This document shows positions 1 to 9,854 of a stretch of 64,000 nt of DNA, one piece after another (position 1 is the stretch's first letter; each line of letters opens with the position of its first letter). A model generated the notes under the pieces. It had not been told where the DNA came from and ran no database searches. It saw nothing but the letters and a program-made list of their open reading frames with translations. The stretch spans positions 20,357-84,356 of the forward strand of contig NZ_JRQN01000010.1 of NCBI RefSeq assembly GCF_000785785.1, given 5' to 3'. Position numbers and translations under genes: made by a program. This DNA is from Streptococcus uberis. Its GTDB lineage: Bacteria > Bacillota > Bacilli > Lactobacillales > Streptococcaceae.

Positions 1-185
1 CCAGCCACAAATTCCTCCACATTATAAGTTTGAGCATCCCAAAGATTTCCCGAAATTTCACCAGAATCATCTTGAAATGTGAAAGCAATAAAATCCTTAC
101 CAGCTCTTGTTTTTCTGACTTCTGCAGATTTTATGAGGTAAAAGCCATCAAATAGCTGATCCTTTTTCATTTGATTAATCTTCAT
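1..185 (-). CDS. yhaM: 3'-5' exoribonuclease YhaM, N-terminal part (runs off the window)
   Basis: Only about 61 N-terminal residues lie inside the window. They begin MKINQMKKDQLFDGFYLIKS and continue into an OB-fold-like stretch (DFIAFTFQDDSGEISGNLWD), which matches the start of the YhaM/Cbf1 family: an N-terminal nucleic-acid-binding OB domain followed by an HD phosphohydrolase domain that would lie off the edge. The family degrades RNA from the 3' end in Firmicutes. The ATG at 185 overlaps the last codons of rmuC by 11 bases, so the two are probably translationally coupled. An in-frame ATG at 170 is an alternative start. Confidence 0.8.
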   Translation of the reverse strand, partial: MKINQMKKDQLFDGFYLIKSAEVRKTRAGKDFIAFTFQDDSGEISGNLWDAQTYNVEEFVA

Positions 186-1458
186 TGTAATCCTCTTCTA
201 AAATTGGCATATTCAATAATGCTTCTGTTTCTTTATCTTGGTATGTTTCAACTTTGGCTAAGGCTCTAACAATAGCATTGGTTCTTGTTGAAATTAATTT
301 ATCAAGTGTTGAATTTGCAGTATTGATTTGCTTTTGTGCTTGAACCAACATCCCACCAAATTTTTCAAATTCTACTTTTACATTGCCTAAAATCTTACTA
401 ATGTCGTCAGCATTTTTTTGTAAATTTAAAGTTTTAAAGCCAACGGATAAGGAGTTTAATAGAGCAGATAAAGTTGACGGCCCAGCGACTACAATGTTAT
501 CTTCTCTGCGCAGTGCATCAAAAAAGGCTGCATTACGAACAACTTCTGAATAAAGTCCCTCTGTCGGTAAAAACATAATTCCAAAATTTGTTGTTTCTGG
601 AGGATTGAGGTATTTTTTGTTGATATCTTTAGCAAATCGCTTAATAGCTGCTAAAAGTGCCTTACGTGATAACTCAATCTGAACCTTGTCGGCAGTCTCA
701 TAAGCTTCTTCCAAACGATAGTAATCTTCCAAAGGAAACTTGGAATCGATTGGTAGATAAATATAGTCCCCTTGAACATTGCCAGGTAATTTAACAGCAT
801 ACTCCACGCGCTCTGTCGAACCCTTAACTGTCGGAAACTCACGTTCATATTGCTGAACAGTGAGGATATCTTCAATAATTTGCCCTAATTGCAGCTCCCC
901 AAGAATTCCTCGTGTCTTAGTATTTGATAATACTTTGTTAAGCGTCCCAACATCTTTAGCAACACTGCGCATCTCGCCCAAGCCCTGGTTAACACTTTCC
1001 AACTGTTTAGATACCGTCTCAAATGAAACTTGCAGACGATTTTTGAGTGTCGCCTCCAACTTCTCCTCAACGGTATGACGCATCTCCTCCAAACGTTTTT
1101 CATTGGATTCTTGCATCTCTTTGACAGACTGACCCAGCTGATGTGAAATAGACTCTAAACGTTGGTCTGAGCGATCACGATTCTGCGTTAACTCTTGATG
1201 TAGCAATAGCTTTAAATCATTAAGTTGTTGAAAGAGGTCAGCTTGTTGCCGATTCATTAAACGCGTCACTTCAACAAGCTGACTTTTACTAAACATTTCT
1301 AGCTGATAGCTGAGCTGATCAGATAAATTATCAGCATTATTTTCTAAACTCTTACTAAGCTGATCTTGCAACTGTTGCACTTTAAAATATAGCCCAAGTG
1401 CAACGCCCAAAACTGCTAAAAGAATTAATAAGGTTAAAATATCCACCCTATCTCCCAT
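175..1458 (-). CDS. rmuC: DNA recombination protein RmuC homolog
   Basis: This is an RmuC-family protein of about 427 residues. It has one N-terminal membrane segment (LTLLILLAVLGVALGLYF), a long coiled coil rich in Q, L, E and R over roughly residues 20-170, and the conserved RmuC core with the block GDYIYLPIDSKFPLEDYYRL. RmuC proteins have a restriction-endonuclease-like fold and limit inversions between short inverted repeats; the precise biochemistry is not settled. I start it at the ATG at 1458 (MGDRVDI) rather than at an upstream in-frame TTG at 1476. The start lies inside the 3' end of thiN and the stop inside yhaM, so it sits mid-operon. Confidence 0.88.
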   Translation of the reverse strand: MGDRVDILTLLILLAVLGVALGLYFKVQQLQDQLSKSLENNADNLSDQLSYQLEMFSKSQLVEVTRLMNRQQADLFQQLNDLKLLLHQELTQNRDRSDQRLESISHQLGQSVKEMQESNEKRLEEMRHTVEEKLEATLKNRLQVSFETVSKQLESVNQGLGEMRSVAKDVGTLNKVLSNTKTRGILGELQLGQIIEDILTVQQYEREFPTVKGSTERVEYAVKLPGNVQGDYIYLPIDSKFPLEDYYRLEEAYETADKVQIELSRKALLAAIKRFAKDINKKYLNPPETTNFGIMFLPTEGLYSEVVRNAAFFDALRREDNIVVAGPSTLSALLNSLSVGFKTLNLQKNADDISKILGNVKVEFEKFGGMLVQAQKQINTANSTLDKLISTRTNAIVRALAKVETYQDKETEALLNMPILEEDYNED

Positions 1459-2080
1459 CTTTACTCTGAATAACAATTAGATAGCCACTTGAGATAGTGA
1501 CTTCTATGGGATGCCCTGAAAATTCATTACTTGAATACATTTTCTTTTTAAAAAAATTAGAGCTATTTAAATCATATTTGGCACCCGAAATGGTTAGATC
1601 CTGATCTGCATCTGCCATAAAAGCAACATAGGTCATTTCAGGATCTGCATCGATGATATGAGAACCACAAGGTTTGTATGAAACGGAGTTTTGCTGATCT
1701 CTTAGAGTAATCTGCATCATAAAGGGTGCAATCTCAGGATCACTTGGTAAGAAGATATTGGACATGAGATGGTCTAAGCGACCACCAAAGGCACCAAAAA
1801 TCGTCACCTGAGCATCTGGATACTGGGCAAATACTGTTTTTAATGCCAACTCTGTATCTGTATCATTCTTTTCAGCAGAAGATCTGATAACTTTTTTTGC
1901 CTTCTCTTTTATATTCGTAAATTCTTGGGGAGAAACTGAATCAAAATCGCCAACGGCAATTTCAATCGGCAGCGCATGCTTTAGTAAGAATAGATTGCCC
2001 CTATCAATGCCAACAAATAAGTCAAAATCTGTTTGGTAGTAGGACAATTCTCCCCCAGCAAAAAGAGCAATTTTAGTCAT
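1448..2080 (-). CDS. thiN: thiamine pyrophosphokinase
   Basis: This 210-residue protein transfers pyrophosphate from ATP to thiamine to give the cofactor thiamine diphosphate. The catalytic motifs are visible: GDFDS near residue 43 and FGAFGGRLDHLMSN near residue 95, with the C-terminal thiamine-binding beta domain after residue 130. It overlaps rpe by 8 bases and rmuC by 11 bases, so the five genes rsgA to yhaM are likely one transcript. Length is normal for the family. Confidence 0.92.
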   Translation of the reverse strand: MTKIALFAGGELSYYQTDFDLFVGIDRGNLFLLKHALPIEIAVGDFDSVSPQEFTNIKEKAKKVIRSSAEKNDTDTELALKTVFAQYPDAQVTIFGAFGGRLDHLMSNIFLPSDPEIAPFMMQITLRDQQNSVSYKPCGSHIIDADPEMTYVAFMADADQDLTISGAKYDLNSSNFFKKKMYSSNEFSGHPIEVTISSGYLIVIQSKDGR

Positions 2081-2735
2081 TTAAAGCCTTTCTTAAGGTT
2101 TGGACTTGGCTAACCAAATCATTTGCTTTGAAGAGGTATGAGCCAGCTACAAAAACGTTTGCTCCTGCTTCTTTGCAGGCCGCGATTGTTTTGTTGTCGA
2201 CACCGCCGTCAACTTCAATATCAAAATGCAAACCTTTTTCCTGACGCATTTTTGCTACAGCCGTAACTTTTCTTAAGCAATCAGAAATGAAAGCTTGTCC
2301 GCCAAAACCTGGATTGACGGTCATTATTAAGACTTGGTCAACTAAAGCAAGGACTGGTTCAAGTGCCTCAACTGGTGTTCCGGGATTAATGACAACGCCC
2401 GCTTTCATACCAGCAGCTTTGATTTTTTGGAGTGCCCCATGGATGTGCTGTGTGCTTTCCGTATGGATTGTCATTATATCTGCCCCAGCTTGTGCATAAG
2501 CATCCACATAACGCTCAGGATTAACAACCATTAAATGACAGTCGAAAACTAATTTGCTGTGCTTGCGTAAACTAGCAACAACATCTGACCCAAAGCTAAT
2601 ATTGGGTACAAATTGCCCATCCATAATATCAATATGAACATATTCTGCATCTGTTTCTTCAATGCGTTTTAGCTCCTTGGCAAAATTAGCATAGTCAGCA
2701 GCTAAAATCGATGGCGCAATTTTATAGTTTGTCAT
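2073..2735 (-). CDS. rpe: ribulose-phosphate 3-epimerase
   Basis: This is a TIM-barrel epimerase of 220 residues that interconverts ribulose-5-phosphate and xylulose-5-phosphate in the pentose phosphate pathway. The active-site and metal motifs are present: SILAADYANF at the N-terminus, HIDIMDGQFVPN with the catalytic Asp, HLMV, TVNPGFGGQ and the phosphate-binding DGGVDNKT. It starts 8 bases downstream of rsgA, a neighbourhood conserved in streptococci. The protein is complete. Confidence 0.95.
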   Translation of the reverse strand: MTNYKIAPSILAADYANFAKELKRIEETDAEYVHIDIMDGQFVPNISFGSDVVASLRKHSKLVFDCHLMVVNPERYVDAYAQAGADIMTIHTESTQHIHGALQKIKAAGMKAGVVINPGTPVEALEPVLALVDQVLIMTVNPGFGGQAFISDCLRKVTAVAKMRQEKGLHFDIEVDGGVDNKTIAACKEAGANVFVAGSYLFKANDLVSQVQTLRKALND

Positions 2736-2743
2736 GGGGAATC

Positions 2744-3616
2744 CTACTTTCTTTTAATTACTTTTTTAAATGTTTCACGACGATTTTCAATTTCACTTAG
2801 AAATTGCAGGTAATTGTCATACCGCTTTTGCCATATATCTCCTTCAAGAACGGCCTCTTTGACAGCACAATTTGGTTCGTGACGATGACTACATGATCTA
2901 AATTTACAGGCATGACTAAAATGACGAATTTCGGGAAAAGCCTCACTGAGATCTTCTGCATTATCAATCTCATAATCCAAGGATGAAAATCCTGGAGTAT
3001 CAGCAATTTTCCCACCATTGACATTATAGAAACTAATAGCACGCGTTGTATGACGTCCACGTCCTAAACTATCCGAAATTTCTCCCGTTTCTAAAGCTAA
3101 TTCCGGTGAGATTTTATTTAACAAAGTTGACTTACCAACTCCTGTTTGTCCCATAAATACTGTTACTTTACCAGCCAAAAGGGGTAACAGATCCTCCATA
3201 GTCAATACAAAGTCATAACCAATTGCTTGATAACGTCTACTAATTGATTCAATTGAAGAGAAATCAGCTAACAAATCCATTTTAGACATATAAATTATTG
3301 GTTTAATCCCTTTATGTTCTAAGAGCACCAAAAAGCGGTCAAGTAAGTTACTATTAAACTCTGGTTCTTTGACCGACATGATAACAACTGCTTGATCTAT
3401 ATTTACGATTGGTGGTCGGACTAAGCTATTTTTACGCTCGTCAATTGACAAGATATAACCTTCGGATTGGTCGTCAGCGGTAAATTCAACCCAGTCACCA
3501 ACATAGGGGGTTTGCCCCTTTTTTCTAAAATTTCCTCTAGCTCGCGTTTGATAGACGTGATTTTCTGATTCAACATAGTAAAATCCGGCCAGCGACTTAA
3601 CAATTCTTCCTTGCAA
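2744..3616 (-). CDS. rsgA: ribosome small-subunit biogenesis GTPase RsgA
   Basis: This is a circularly permuted GTPase of 290 residues that checks late 30S subunit maturation. It has an N-terminal OB fold (about residues 1-65), then G4 (MSKMDL) before G1 (GQTGVGKST, about residue 167), a G3 motif DTPGF, and a C-terminal zinc knuckle built from [14 protein letters not shown]. It is first in the rsgA-rpe-thiN-rmuC-yhaM run. In related streptococci I expect rsmA directly upstream; here an 8-kb accessory block separates them. Confidence 0.94.
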   Translation of the reverse strand: MQGRIVKSLAGFYYVESENHVYQTRARGNFRKKGQTPYVGDWVEFTADDQSEGYILSIDERKNSLVRPPIVNIDQAVVIMSVKEPEFNSNLLDRFLVLLEHKGIKPIIYMSKMDLLADFSSIESISRRYQAIGYDFVLTMEDLLPLLAGKVTVFMGQTGVGKSTLLNKISPELALETGEISDSLGRGRHTTRAISFYNVNGGKIADTPGFSSLDYEIDNAEDLSEAFPEIRHFSHACKFRSCSHRHEPNCAVKEAVLEGDIWQKRYDNYLQFLSEIENRRETFKKVIKRK

Positions 3617-3813
3617 TGAGACTCCTTTTAATCATGTGATAGCTCTATTGTAACAGATTTCAAACCTTATTTCAGCAGATTGCCTTCAAAAAATAAGTGA
3701 CTTTTCTTAACCTCACTCCTATTTTTTTAAGAAAGCAATCGGACATAGATAGAAGCAATGTTAGCTTTCCAAAGCAAAAAGTTGTTTTCTGTGAAAATTT
3801 TGATTCATTAATT

Positions 3814-3841
3814 TTGACTTTCCGTAAAATAGGTATAAAAT
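3814..3841 (+). promoter_or_regulatory. sigma-70-type promoter of the DHA2 exporter operon
   Basis: The sequence has TTGACT (3814-3819), a 16-bp spacer and TAAAAT (3836-3841). It lies about 32 bases before the exporter start codon. No clear regulator palindrome is visible and no regulator gene is adjacent. Confidence 0.6.
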
Positions 3842-3873
3842 AGAGAAATGTATTTTTGAGAAAGAGAGAAAAA

Positions 3874-5376
3874 ATGACTAAAACAGAAACTTTTGATATT
3901 CATGGTAAAACCTTTAACCGAAGTGCTATGATTATGCTTTTATTAATAGCCACCTTTGCTGGGGTATTAAACCAGACCAGTCTAGGCACAGCTATTCCAA
4001 CACTGATGACTAGTTTTGACATTAGTTTGGCTAGGGCTCAAGAAGCAACCACTTGGTTTCTACTAGCAAATGGGATTATGATTCCTGTTTCTGCTTTTTT
4101 AACCACGCGCTTTTCAACCAAATGGTTATTCTTTTCAGCTTATGCTATCCTCGTGACTGGTTTACTGATGTCTGCACTTGCTCCGTCATCCAACTGGTTA
4201 ATTTTTCTCATTGGGCGAATCATTCAGGCCTGTGCAGTTGGTATCACAATGCCATTAATGCAAGTCGTTATGGTTAATGTCTTTCCGCCTGAACAACGCG
4301 GAGCAGCCATGGGCTTAAATGGACTTGTAGTCGGCCTAGCTCCAGCAATTGGTCCAACTTTCGCAGGTTGGGTCTTAAAACATGACTTTGTTCTTTGGGG
4401 ACATGAGCTCAGCTGGCGTGCTATTTTTGTTTTGCCATTAGTGATTTTGACAATCGCTTTGCTATTAACACCATTCTTAATCAAAGATGTTGTGCCAAAC
4501 AAACCAATGAAACTAGATAGCCCATCCCTTATGTTATCAATCCTTGGATTTGGAATCTTCCTCTGGGGCTTCACCAATGTTGCTAGCTATGGTTGGGGTG
4601 ATGGTCTTTATGTCCTGACTCCGATCGCAATTGGAACGACAATCATTGCAATCTTTATTCGCCGCCAATTAACATTGACTGACCCATTCTTAGATATTCG
4701 TGTCTTTAAAGTGAAGCAGTTTTCCGTAACAACTGCAGCTATCGGCCTCTCAATGATGGCTATGATGGGGGTAGAGATGATGTTGCCCCTTTACTTGCAA
4801 AATGTTCACGGTCTGACTGCTCTTGACTCTGGTTTAGTCCTTTTACCAGGTGCACTGATGATGGGGATTGTTAGTCCCATTGCAGGTAGTGTCTATGATA
4901 AAGTTGGTGCTCGCCGACTTGCCCTTATTGGTTTTATCATCTTAGGAATCGGGACTATTCCCTTTATTTACTTAACAGCCTCAACACCTGACCATTTCAT
5001 TACGATGCTTTATGCTGTGAGAATGTTTGGTATCGCAATGGTAATGATGCCATTAACAGCCTCATCAATGAGTGCCTTGCCACCACACGAAGCAGCACAT
5101 GGTACCGCAGCTAATAACACTGCACGCCAAATTGCATCAGCTATTGTTGTTGCCCTTTTATCAAGCGTGACACAAAACATCATTACCAATAATAAACCTG
5201 CAAAAGCGCTTTCAACAGAGAATCCCTTGCATTATTCTGAAAAAATGATTGAAGCTAGCTTAAAAGGTTTCCATACTTCATTTGCTATCGGCTTTGCTTT
5301 TGCTGTTATTGGATTTATTGTTTCACTGATGCTTCGTAAGGGAAAAATTATCGAAAAAGAAGAGAAGGCATTATAG
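3874..5376 (+). CDS. DHA2-family (EmrB/QacA) multidrug efflux MFS transporter
   Basis: This is a major-facilitator protein of 500 residues with about 14 hydrophobic segments, the DHA2 drug:proton antiporter layout. Antiporter motif C is visible in GLAPAIGPTFAGWVL (about residue 155), and a motif-A-like stretch SVYDKVGARRLALIG lies in the second half. I start at ATG 3874, preceded by a purine-rich AGAGAG. The gene is followed after one base by a DUF4811 gene, a pairing common in lactic acid bacteria. Substrates cannot be read from sequence; export of drugs, bile or fatty acids is all plausible. Confidence 0.88.
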   Translation: MTKTETFDIHGKTFNRSAMIMLLLIATFAGVLNQTSLGTAIPTLMTSFDISLARAQEATTWFLLANGIMIPVSAFLTTRFSTKWLFFSAYAILVTGLLMSALAPSSNWLIFLIGRIIQACAVGITMPLMQVVMVNVFPPEQRGAAMGLNGLVVGLAPAIGPTFAGWVLKHDFVLWGHELSWRAIFVLPLVILTIALLLTPFLIKDVVPNKPMKLDSPSLMLSILGFGIFLWGFTNVASYGWGDGLYVLTPIAIGTTIIAIFIRRQLTLTDPFLDIRVFKVKQFSVTTAAIGLSMMAMMGVEMMLPLYLQNVHGLTALDSGLVLLPGALMMGIVSPIAGSVYDKVGARRLALIGFIILGIGTIPFIYLTASTPDHFITMLYAVRMFGIAMVMMPLTASSMSALPPHEAAHGTAANNTARQIASAIVVALLSSVTQNIITNNKPAKALSTENPLHYSEKMIEASLKGFHTSFAIGFAFAVIGFIVSLMLRKGKIIEKEEKAL

Positions 5377-5377
5377 A

Positions 5378-6094
5378 ATGATTATACTTATTATTTGTTT
5401 AGCAACGGTTCTAACCTTTATCAGCTGGATGTATATTGACAAAGCTATTCTCCGTTATAGCCTTGGCTTTCTTTCTATTCTTTTCTTAGCTGGTTCAATT
5501 GGGGTTTTAACCAACCATTTTACCAACCATACCGGCATGGTAAGCCAAATGAAAACCACAACTAAGCCAATTTATTCTGCGGGTAGTGATTCATTACCCT
5601 TTGGTATTCTTATTTATAAGGAACTAGGAACTAAAGCTGATAGCCAGGTCCTTGTCTTTCGTGATAAGCCATCTGATAAGGAAGCGACAGCGCATTATAT
5701 TCCAAATAAAAAACAGATCTCTGAAGCTATCAAGAAGACCGCAACTTATCAACTAGCCGATGTCGATCAGGCTCAGGCCCTTATTACGACAAAACGGTAT
5801 GTTTGGAAATCTCCGTTTTATAAGTTTCTCTTTGGCATAGGTGGTGAAAATGGTCTATTAATCTCACAAAGCGTTTTAGTTAAGATTCCAAAAGACACCT
5901 GGCTTAGCTTGACACCTGAGGAAGCGAATCGTTTGAAAGAATTAGCACCAAAGTTACAAGCGGCCAATCAAGCTAAATTCAAAGCTGATCCTAATGCGGC
6001 AATGCAGATGAAACTATTACAAGAAAAGCACCCTAAACAATTCATTCAACTTCAGATTAAGACCATTAAAGAGGCTTTAGCTGAGGACAAGTAA
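5378..6094 (+). CDS. DUF4811 membrane protein, partner of the exporter
   Basis: This 238-residue protein has two N-terminal membrane segments (residues 1-20 and about 27-45) and a large soluble C-terminal part rich in K, A and Q. It fits the DUF4811 family, usually encoded beside EmrB/QacA exporters. The start codon follows the exporter stop by one base, so both proteins are made from one message. Its function is unknown; an accessory role to the exporter is inferred from the pairing. Confidence 0.75.
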   Translation: MIILIICLATVLTFISWMYIDKAILRYSLGFLSILFLAGSIGVLTNHFTNHTGMVSQMKTTTKPIYSAGSDSLPFGILIYKELGTKADSQVLVFRDKPSDKEATAHYIPNKKQISEAIKKTATYQLADVDQAQALITTKRYVWKSPFYKFLFGIGGENGLLISQSVLVKIPKDTWLSLTPEEANRLKELAPKLQAANQAKFKADPNAAMQMKLLQEKHPKQFIQLQIKTIKEALAEDK

Positions 6095-6095
6095 C

Positions 6096-6127
6096 GACAA
6101 AAGAGAATCTACGGATTCTCTTTTGTT
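6096..6127 (+). terminator. intrinsic terminator of the exporter operon
   Basis: A long near-perfect hairpin with arms CAAAAGAGAATC and GGATTCTCTTTTG around a three-base loop follows the DUF4811 stop codon directly. A-rich and T-rich flanks mean it could also stop the converging antiporter transcript from the right. Confidence 0.75.
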
Positions 6128-6173
6128 ATGAATTAGAGGAAGATTTAGGGTTCTTACTTTTTTCAATCACTGC

Positions 6174-7727
6174 CTAATAGAGCAATACTTGAGTGATTAA
6201 CATGCCGCCACCAAAAATGAGAAGGAATGCGACCACTGGCCACACAAATTTTAGCCAGTGTGAATATTTCATGTCTAACATTTGAAGTGTGGCCATAACT
6301 AAACCTGTTGGGGCTAAAAAGAGCATGGCGTATTGGCCAAATTGATAAGCCATAACAACGACAAATCTTGGAATGCCAACTGTATCTGCTAAAGGTGCTA
6401 AAATTGGCATGGATAGCACAGCTAATCCTGATGAAGAGGGCACTACAAACCCAAGGAAGAAGAAAATAATTAACATAACGATGATGAATATTGGACCACT
6501 AACATGAGAAGCTAGTTTTGAGGCCGAAAAAAGCATGGTATCTGAAATATTCCCTTGGTTCAAGATAATATTTATCCCTCTAGCAAGACCAATAATTAAT
6601 GATACGCCTACTAAGCTTGAAGCTCCTGCTACAAATTCATCAACAACGACTTTTTCACCAACTCCATTAGGCCCTGTAGCAGTTAGTAACATGATAACAA
6701 TTGTAATTGCTAAGAATGAGGAAGCCATGGTTGGGAACCACCAACCTTGTGACATAACCCCCCAAACCATTAACGGAAATGACACAACAAATAATATAAG
6801 AATGAGTTTTTGTCTGATGGTGAAACTAGCATTTGCTGATCCCCCATCCACACTCCACTTCTCATAAAATTCTTCACGGTCGTCATAAGAATATGAGAAA
6901 GTTGGATTAGCTTTTACTTTTTTAGCATACCAATAGAGATAGCCGACGACAAAAATCGCTCCGCAAATACAGCCAAAAGTACGCCAGCCCAACCCTTCAG
7001 TGAAACTGATACCTGCCGCATTTGAGGCAATAACAGATGAGAATGGATTAATTGTCGAGAATGATGTCCCTACTGAACTTGCTAGGAAAATAGCTCCGAC
7101 ACAAATAATTGAATCATAGCCCATCGCTAAAAAGACAGGGACTAAAATAGGATAAAAAGCGACCGCTTCTTCTTCAATACCACAGAGGGTACCACCTACT
7201 ACCATTAAAATTGAAACAAGGAAAATTAACAGAAACTCACGACCTTTGGTTTTTTTAGTCAGTGCAATCAGACCGGATTCAAAAGCGCCACTCCGACGGA
7301 CAACACCAATCATACCACCTAAAACCATAATAAATACCATGATATCGACTGCTTCAATAGTCCCATTTACCATACTTGTCGTGATATCTCCAATACCTGC
7401 AGGACTTGATTTTAGACGTTTGTAAGTATTTGGAACTGAAATTGGTTTACTGATAGCACCAGAGGTAAATTCTTTAATGTTGATTTTAACACCAATTTTA
7501 TCTAAACTGTTTTGACTAGCTTCTAATTTAGAAACTTTCCCAGATGGCTCAGTAATATTTAATTTTTCTGTCGAGGAATCATAAACGAGTTTAGCATAGG
7601 ATCCTGAAGGGATAACATGTGTTGCAATAACGGCAATAATCGTTAGAACAAACAATATCGTAAATGCCCCTGGCATTCTAAGTCCTTTTTTTACTGGGCT
7701 ACTATTATTTTTTTTACTCTCTAACAT
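6174..7727 (-). CDS. YfcC-family amino acid antiporter (ArcD-like)
   Basis: This 517-residue polytopic protein of the YfcC/DcuC-like family has about 12 membrane segments. Characteristic stretches are GGTLCGIEEEAVAFYPILVP (about residue 178) and FVVPSSSGLAVLSMPILAPL (about residue 427), both also seen in streptococcal ArcD proteins. The family exchanges arginine or citrulline for ornithine. It is the last gene of the argF-arcC operon, fitting uptake of an ornithine-yielding substrate and release of ornithine. Residues 40-100 form an extracytoplasmic insertion. Confidence 0.82.
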   Translation of the reverse strand: MLESKKNNSSPVKKGLRMPGAFTILFVLTIIAVIATHVIPSGSYAKLVYDSSTEKLNITEPSGKVSKLEASQNSLDKIGVKINIKEFTSGAISKPISVPNTYKRLKSSPAGIGDITTSMVNGTIEAVDIMVFIMVLGGMIGVVRRSGAFESGLIALTKKTKGREFLLIFLVSILMVVGGTLCGIEEEAVAFYPILVPVFLAMGYDSIICVGAIFLASSVGTSFSTINPFSSVIASNAAGISFTEGLGWRTFGCICGAIFVVGYLYWYAKKVKANPTFSYSYDDREEFYEKWSVDGGSANASFTIRQKLILILFVVSFPLMVWGVMSQGWWFPTMASSFLAITIVIMLLTATGPNGVGEKVVVDEFVAGASSLVGVSLIIGLARGINIILNQGNISDTMLFSASKLASHVSGPIFIIVMLIIFFFLGFVVPSSSGLAVLSMPILAPLADTVGIPRFVVVMAYQFGQYAMLFLAPTGLVMATLQMLDMKYSHWLKFVWPVVAFLLIFGGGMLITQVLLY

Positions 7728-7811
7728 AAGAGTTCTCCTTTAGTGGACTGACTATTTTTGATACAAAATAAGGGTGTGATATGTCATCTAAACCACCTCA
7801 CACCCAAGATA

Positions 7812-8744
7812 TTATTTGGTTATCCTTGTTCCGAGATTGCCTGTTAGAGCATCCTCTAATCCTTCCAATGATGTAATAATAGCTTCACCTTGTGGATTTT
7901 CGTCTAGGAAACTTAAGCATGCGATAATTTTTGGAAGCATGCTTCCTTTAGCAAACTCTCCATTTTTAACGTGGTCGATGATATCATGTGTTGTGACCGA
8001 TTTTAATGCTTCTTGATTTTCTTTACCAAAATGAACATAAACATAATCAACAGCTGTCAAAATAATCAGTTGATCAGCATCCAATTTTCCAGCTAATAAC
8101 GCACTGGATTTATCTTTATCAATAACAGCTGGAACCCCTTGATAAGCTCCTGCTTCATTTTTGATAACTGGAACCCCACCGCCTCCACCAGCAACAACTA
8201 AAGTTCCTGTCTCAATGAGGTTTTTAATACTTTTAAGTTCTAAAATTGTAATTGGATCCGGCGAAGCAACGACACGTCTATAGCCTCTTCCAGCATCTTC
8301 TACAAAAGTATAGCCTTTTTCTTTTGCAATCTTTTCAGCAGTTTCCTTATCGTAGAAACTCCCAATTGGCTTAGTCAGATCTTCAAAAGCTGGATCGGTA
8401 GGATTAACCTCAATTTGAGTGACAACAGTTGCTACTTCTTTGTCCATACCTTCACTTTGCAATTCATTCAGCAAACTCTGTTGCATGTGATAGCCAATAT
8501 ACCCTTGACTCATGGCACCACATTCTGGAAACGGAAAATGAGCACCAATTCCATTTTCAGCTGCATAATTCATTCCTAAATTAATGGCACCTACTTGCGG
8601 TCCATTGCCATGACTAATGACAACTTCATGCCCTTGTTTTATTAAAGAAATGAGAGATTTTGAGGTCTTTTTTACCAGCAGTAATTGCTCCTCTGGTGAA
8701 TTCCCAAGGGCATTTCCTCCAAGTGCTACTACAATTTTTGACAT
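7812..8744 (-). CDS. arcC: carbamate kinase
   Basis: This 310-residue enzyme converts carbamoyl phosphate plus ADP to ATP, CO2 and ammonia, the energy-yielding step of arginine or citrulline fermentation. Family signatures are [10 protein letters not shown] at the N-terminus, HGNGPQVG (about residue 46) and [11 protein letters not shown] (about residue 183). It lies 9 bases downstream of the ornithine carbamoyltransferase gene and 84 bases upstream of the antiporter. No arginine deiminase gene is present in the operon. Confidence 0.95.
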   Translation of the reverse strand: MSKIVVALGGNALGNSPEEQLLLVKKTSKSLISLIKQGHEVVISHGNGPQVGAINLGMNYAAENGIGAHFPFPECGAMSQGYIGYHMQQSLLNELQSEGMDKEVATVVTQIEVNPTDPAFEDLTKPIGSFYDKETAEKIAKEKGYTFVEDAGRGYRRVVASPDPITILELKSIKNLIETGTLVVAGGGGGVPVIKNEAGAYQGVPAVIDKDKSSALLAGKLDADQLIILTAVDYVYVHFGKENQEALKSVTTHDIIDHVKNGEFAKGSMLPKIIACLSFLDENPQGEAIITSLEGLEDALTGNLGTRITK

Positions 8745-8753
8745 AAGAACCTC

Positions 8754-9752
8754 CTAATCACCGAGTGTTGCTACCATTACAGCTTTGATAGTATGCATAC
8801 GATTTTCTGCTTCTTGGAAAACTACTGAATGTGGTCCTTCAAAGACGTCATCACTAACTTCCATTTCTGTCAACCCATATTTTTCAAAAATTTCCTTACC
8901 AATCTTAGTGTCTGTATTATGGAATGATGGCAAACAATGTTCAAAGATAACATTTGGATTTTCAGTCATTTCGATCATTTCTTTGGTTACACGATAAGGT
9001 TCTAATAAAGCAATTCTTTCTTTCCAAACGTCATCTGCTTCACCCATTGATACCCAAACATCAGTATAAAGGACATCAGAAGCTTTTACACCTTCCTTAA
9101 TATCATCTGTAATAAGAATATTACCACCTGAAGCTTTCGCTAATTGTTGACACTTTTTAAGCAAGTCATCACTTGGATTCAATTCCTTAGGACAAACCAA
9201 ATGATAATCCATACCAATAATTGCTGCCCCAATCATTAACGCATTAGCAACATTATTTCGACCATCTCCGACATAAGTAAAATTGATGTCTTTGTATGGT
9301 TTCTTTAGGCACTCTTTAGCTGTCAAGAAATCTGCTAAAACTTGTGTTGGGTGGTCTGCATCAGTTAGGCCATTCCAAACAGGGACACCTGAATGCGCTG
9401 CAAGGATTTCTACTGTTTCTTGTGAGAATCCACGGTACTCAATACCATCATACATCCCACCAAGTACTCTAGCTGTATCTTTAGCAGTTTCTTTTTTACC
9501 CATTTGACTTCCAGTTGGACCTAAGTAGGTGACATGAGCTCCCTGATCATAAGCAGCTACTTCAAATGCACAACGGGTCCGTGTTGAGTCTTTTTCAAAA
9601 ATTAGCGCGATATTTTTTCCGACTAATTTTTGTTGTTCAATTCCTGCATATTTTGCACGTTTCAAATCTTCTGAAAGATTCAATAGGAATTCAACTTCTT
9701 GTGTCGTAAAATCTAATAAGGTTAAAAAACTACGGTTTCGTAAATTTTTCAT
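8754..9752 (-). CDS. argF: ornithine carbamoyltransferase (catabolic type)
   Basis: This 332-residue transcarbamylase has the carbamoyl-phosphate motif STRTR (about residue 56), HPTQ (about residue 134) and the ornithine-binding motif HCLPSFH (about residue 273). The last marks it as ornithine rather than putrescine carbamoyltransferase. Next to carbamate kinase and an antiporter it should run in the catabolic direction, citrulline plus phosphate to ornithine plus carbamoyl phosphate (ArcB role). It is first in its operon and has a strong promoter with a cre site. The missing arcA suggests citrulline, not arginine, may be the direct substrate, unless arcA lies elsewhere. Confidence 0.93.
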   Translation of the reverse strand: MKNLRNRSFLTLLDFTTQEVEFLLNLSEDLKRAKYAGIEQQKLVGKNIALIFEKDSTRTRCAFEVAAYDQGAHVTYLGPTGSQMGKKETAKDTARVLGGMYDGIEYRGFSQETVEILAAHSGVPVWNGLTDADHPTQVLADFLTAKECLKKPYKDINFTYVGDGRNNVANALMIGAAIIGMDYHLVCPKELNPSDDLLKKCQQLAKASGGNILITDDIKEGVKASDVLYTDVWVSMGEADDVWKERIALLEPYRVTKEMIEMTENPNVIFEHCLPSFHNTDTKIGKEIFEKYGLTEMEVSDDVFEGPHSVVFQEAENRMHTIKAVMVATLGD

Positions 9753-9783
9753 TGCTTATTGCCTCCTTTTTATTTATACTTAC

Positions 9784-9813
9784 ATTATAGTTAACGCTTT
9801 CATAAATATTCAA
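9784..9813 (-). promoter_or_regulatory. argF-arcC promoter with overlapping CcpA (cre) site
   Basis: On the minus strand there is TTGAAT (9808-9813), an 18-bp spacer and TATAAT (9784-9789). The 15-mer ATGAAAGCGTTAACT at 9789-9803 fits the cre consensus WTGAAARCGYTWNCW at every position and abuts the -10 box. CcpA binding there would be expected to repress the operon when glucose is plentiful. Confidence 0.75.
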
Positions 9814-9831
9814 AAATACTCAAAAATATTC
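9808..9831. repeat. short direct repeats in the divergent promoter region
   Basis: Two 10-bp units, ATTCAAAAAT and ACTCAAAAAT, follow each other directly and a third partial ATTC follows. They lie between the argF promoter and the start of the divergent sensor kinase gene. They are a candidate binding site for the adjacent response regulator, by position only. Confidence 0.4.
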
Positions 9832-9854
9832 TTTAAAAAATTTGGAGAAACCTG

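Noticed and set aside
8754..9752. Putrescine carbamoyltransferase (agmatine pathway).
   Set aside because: The motif HCLPSFH and overall pattern are those of ornithine carbamoyltransferases, and no agmatine deiminase gene is adjacent.
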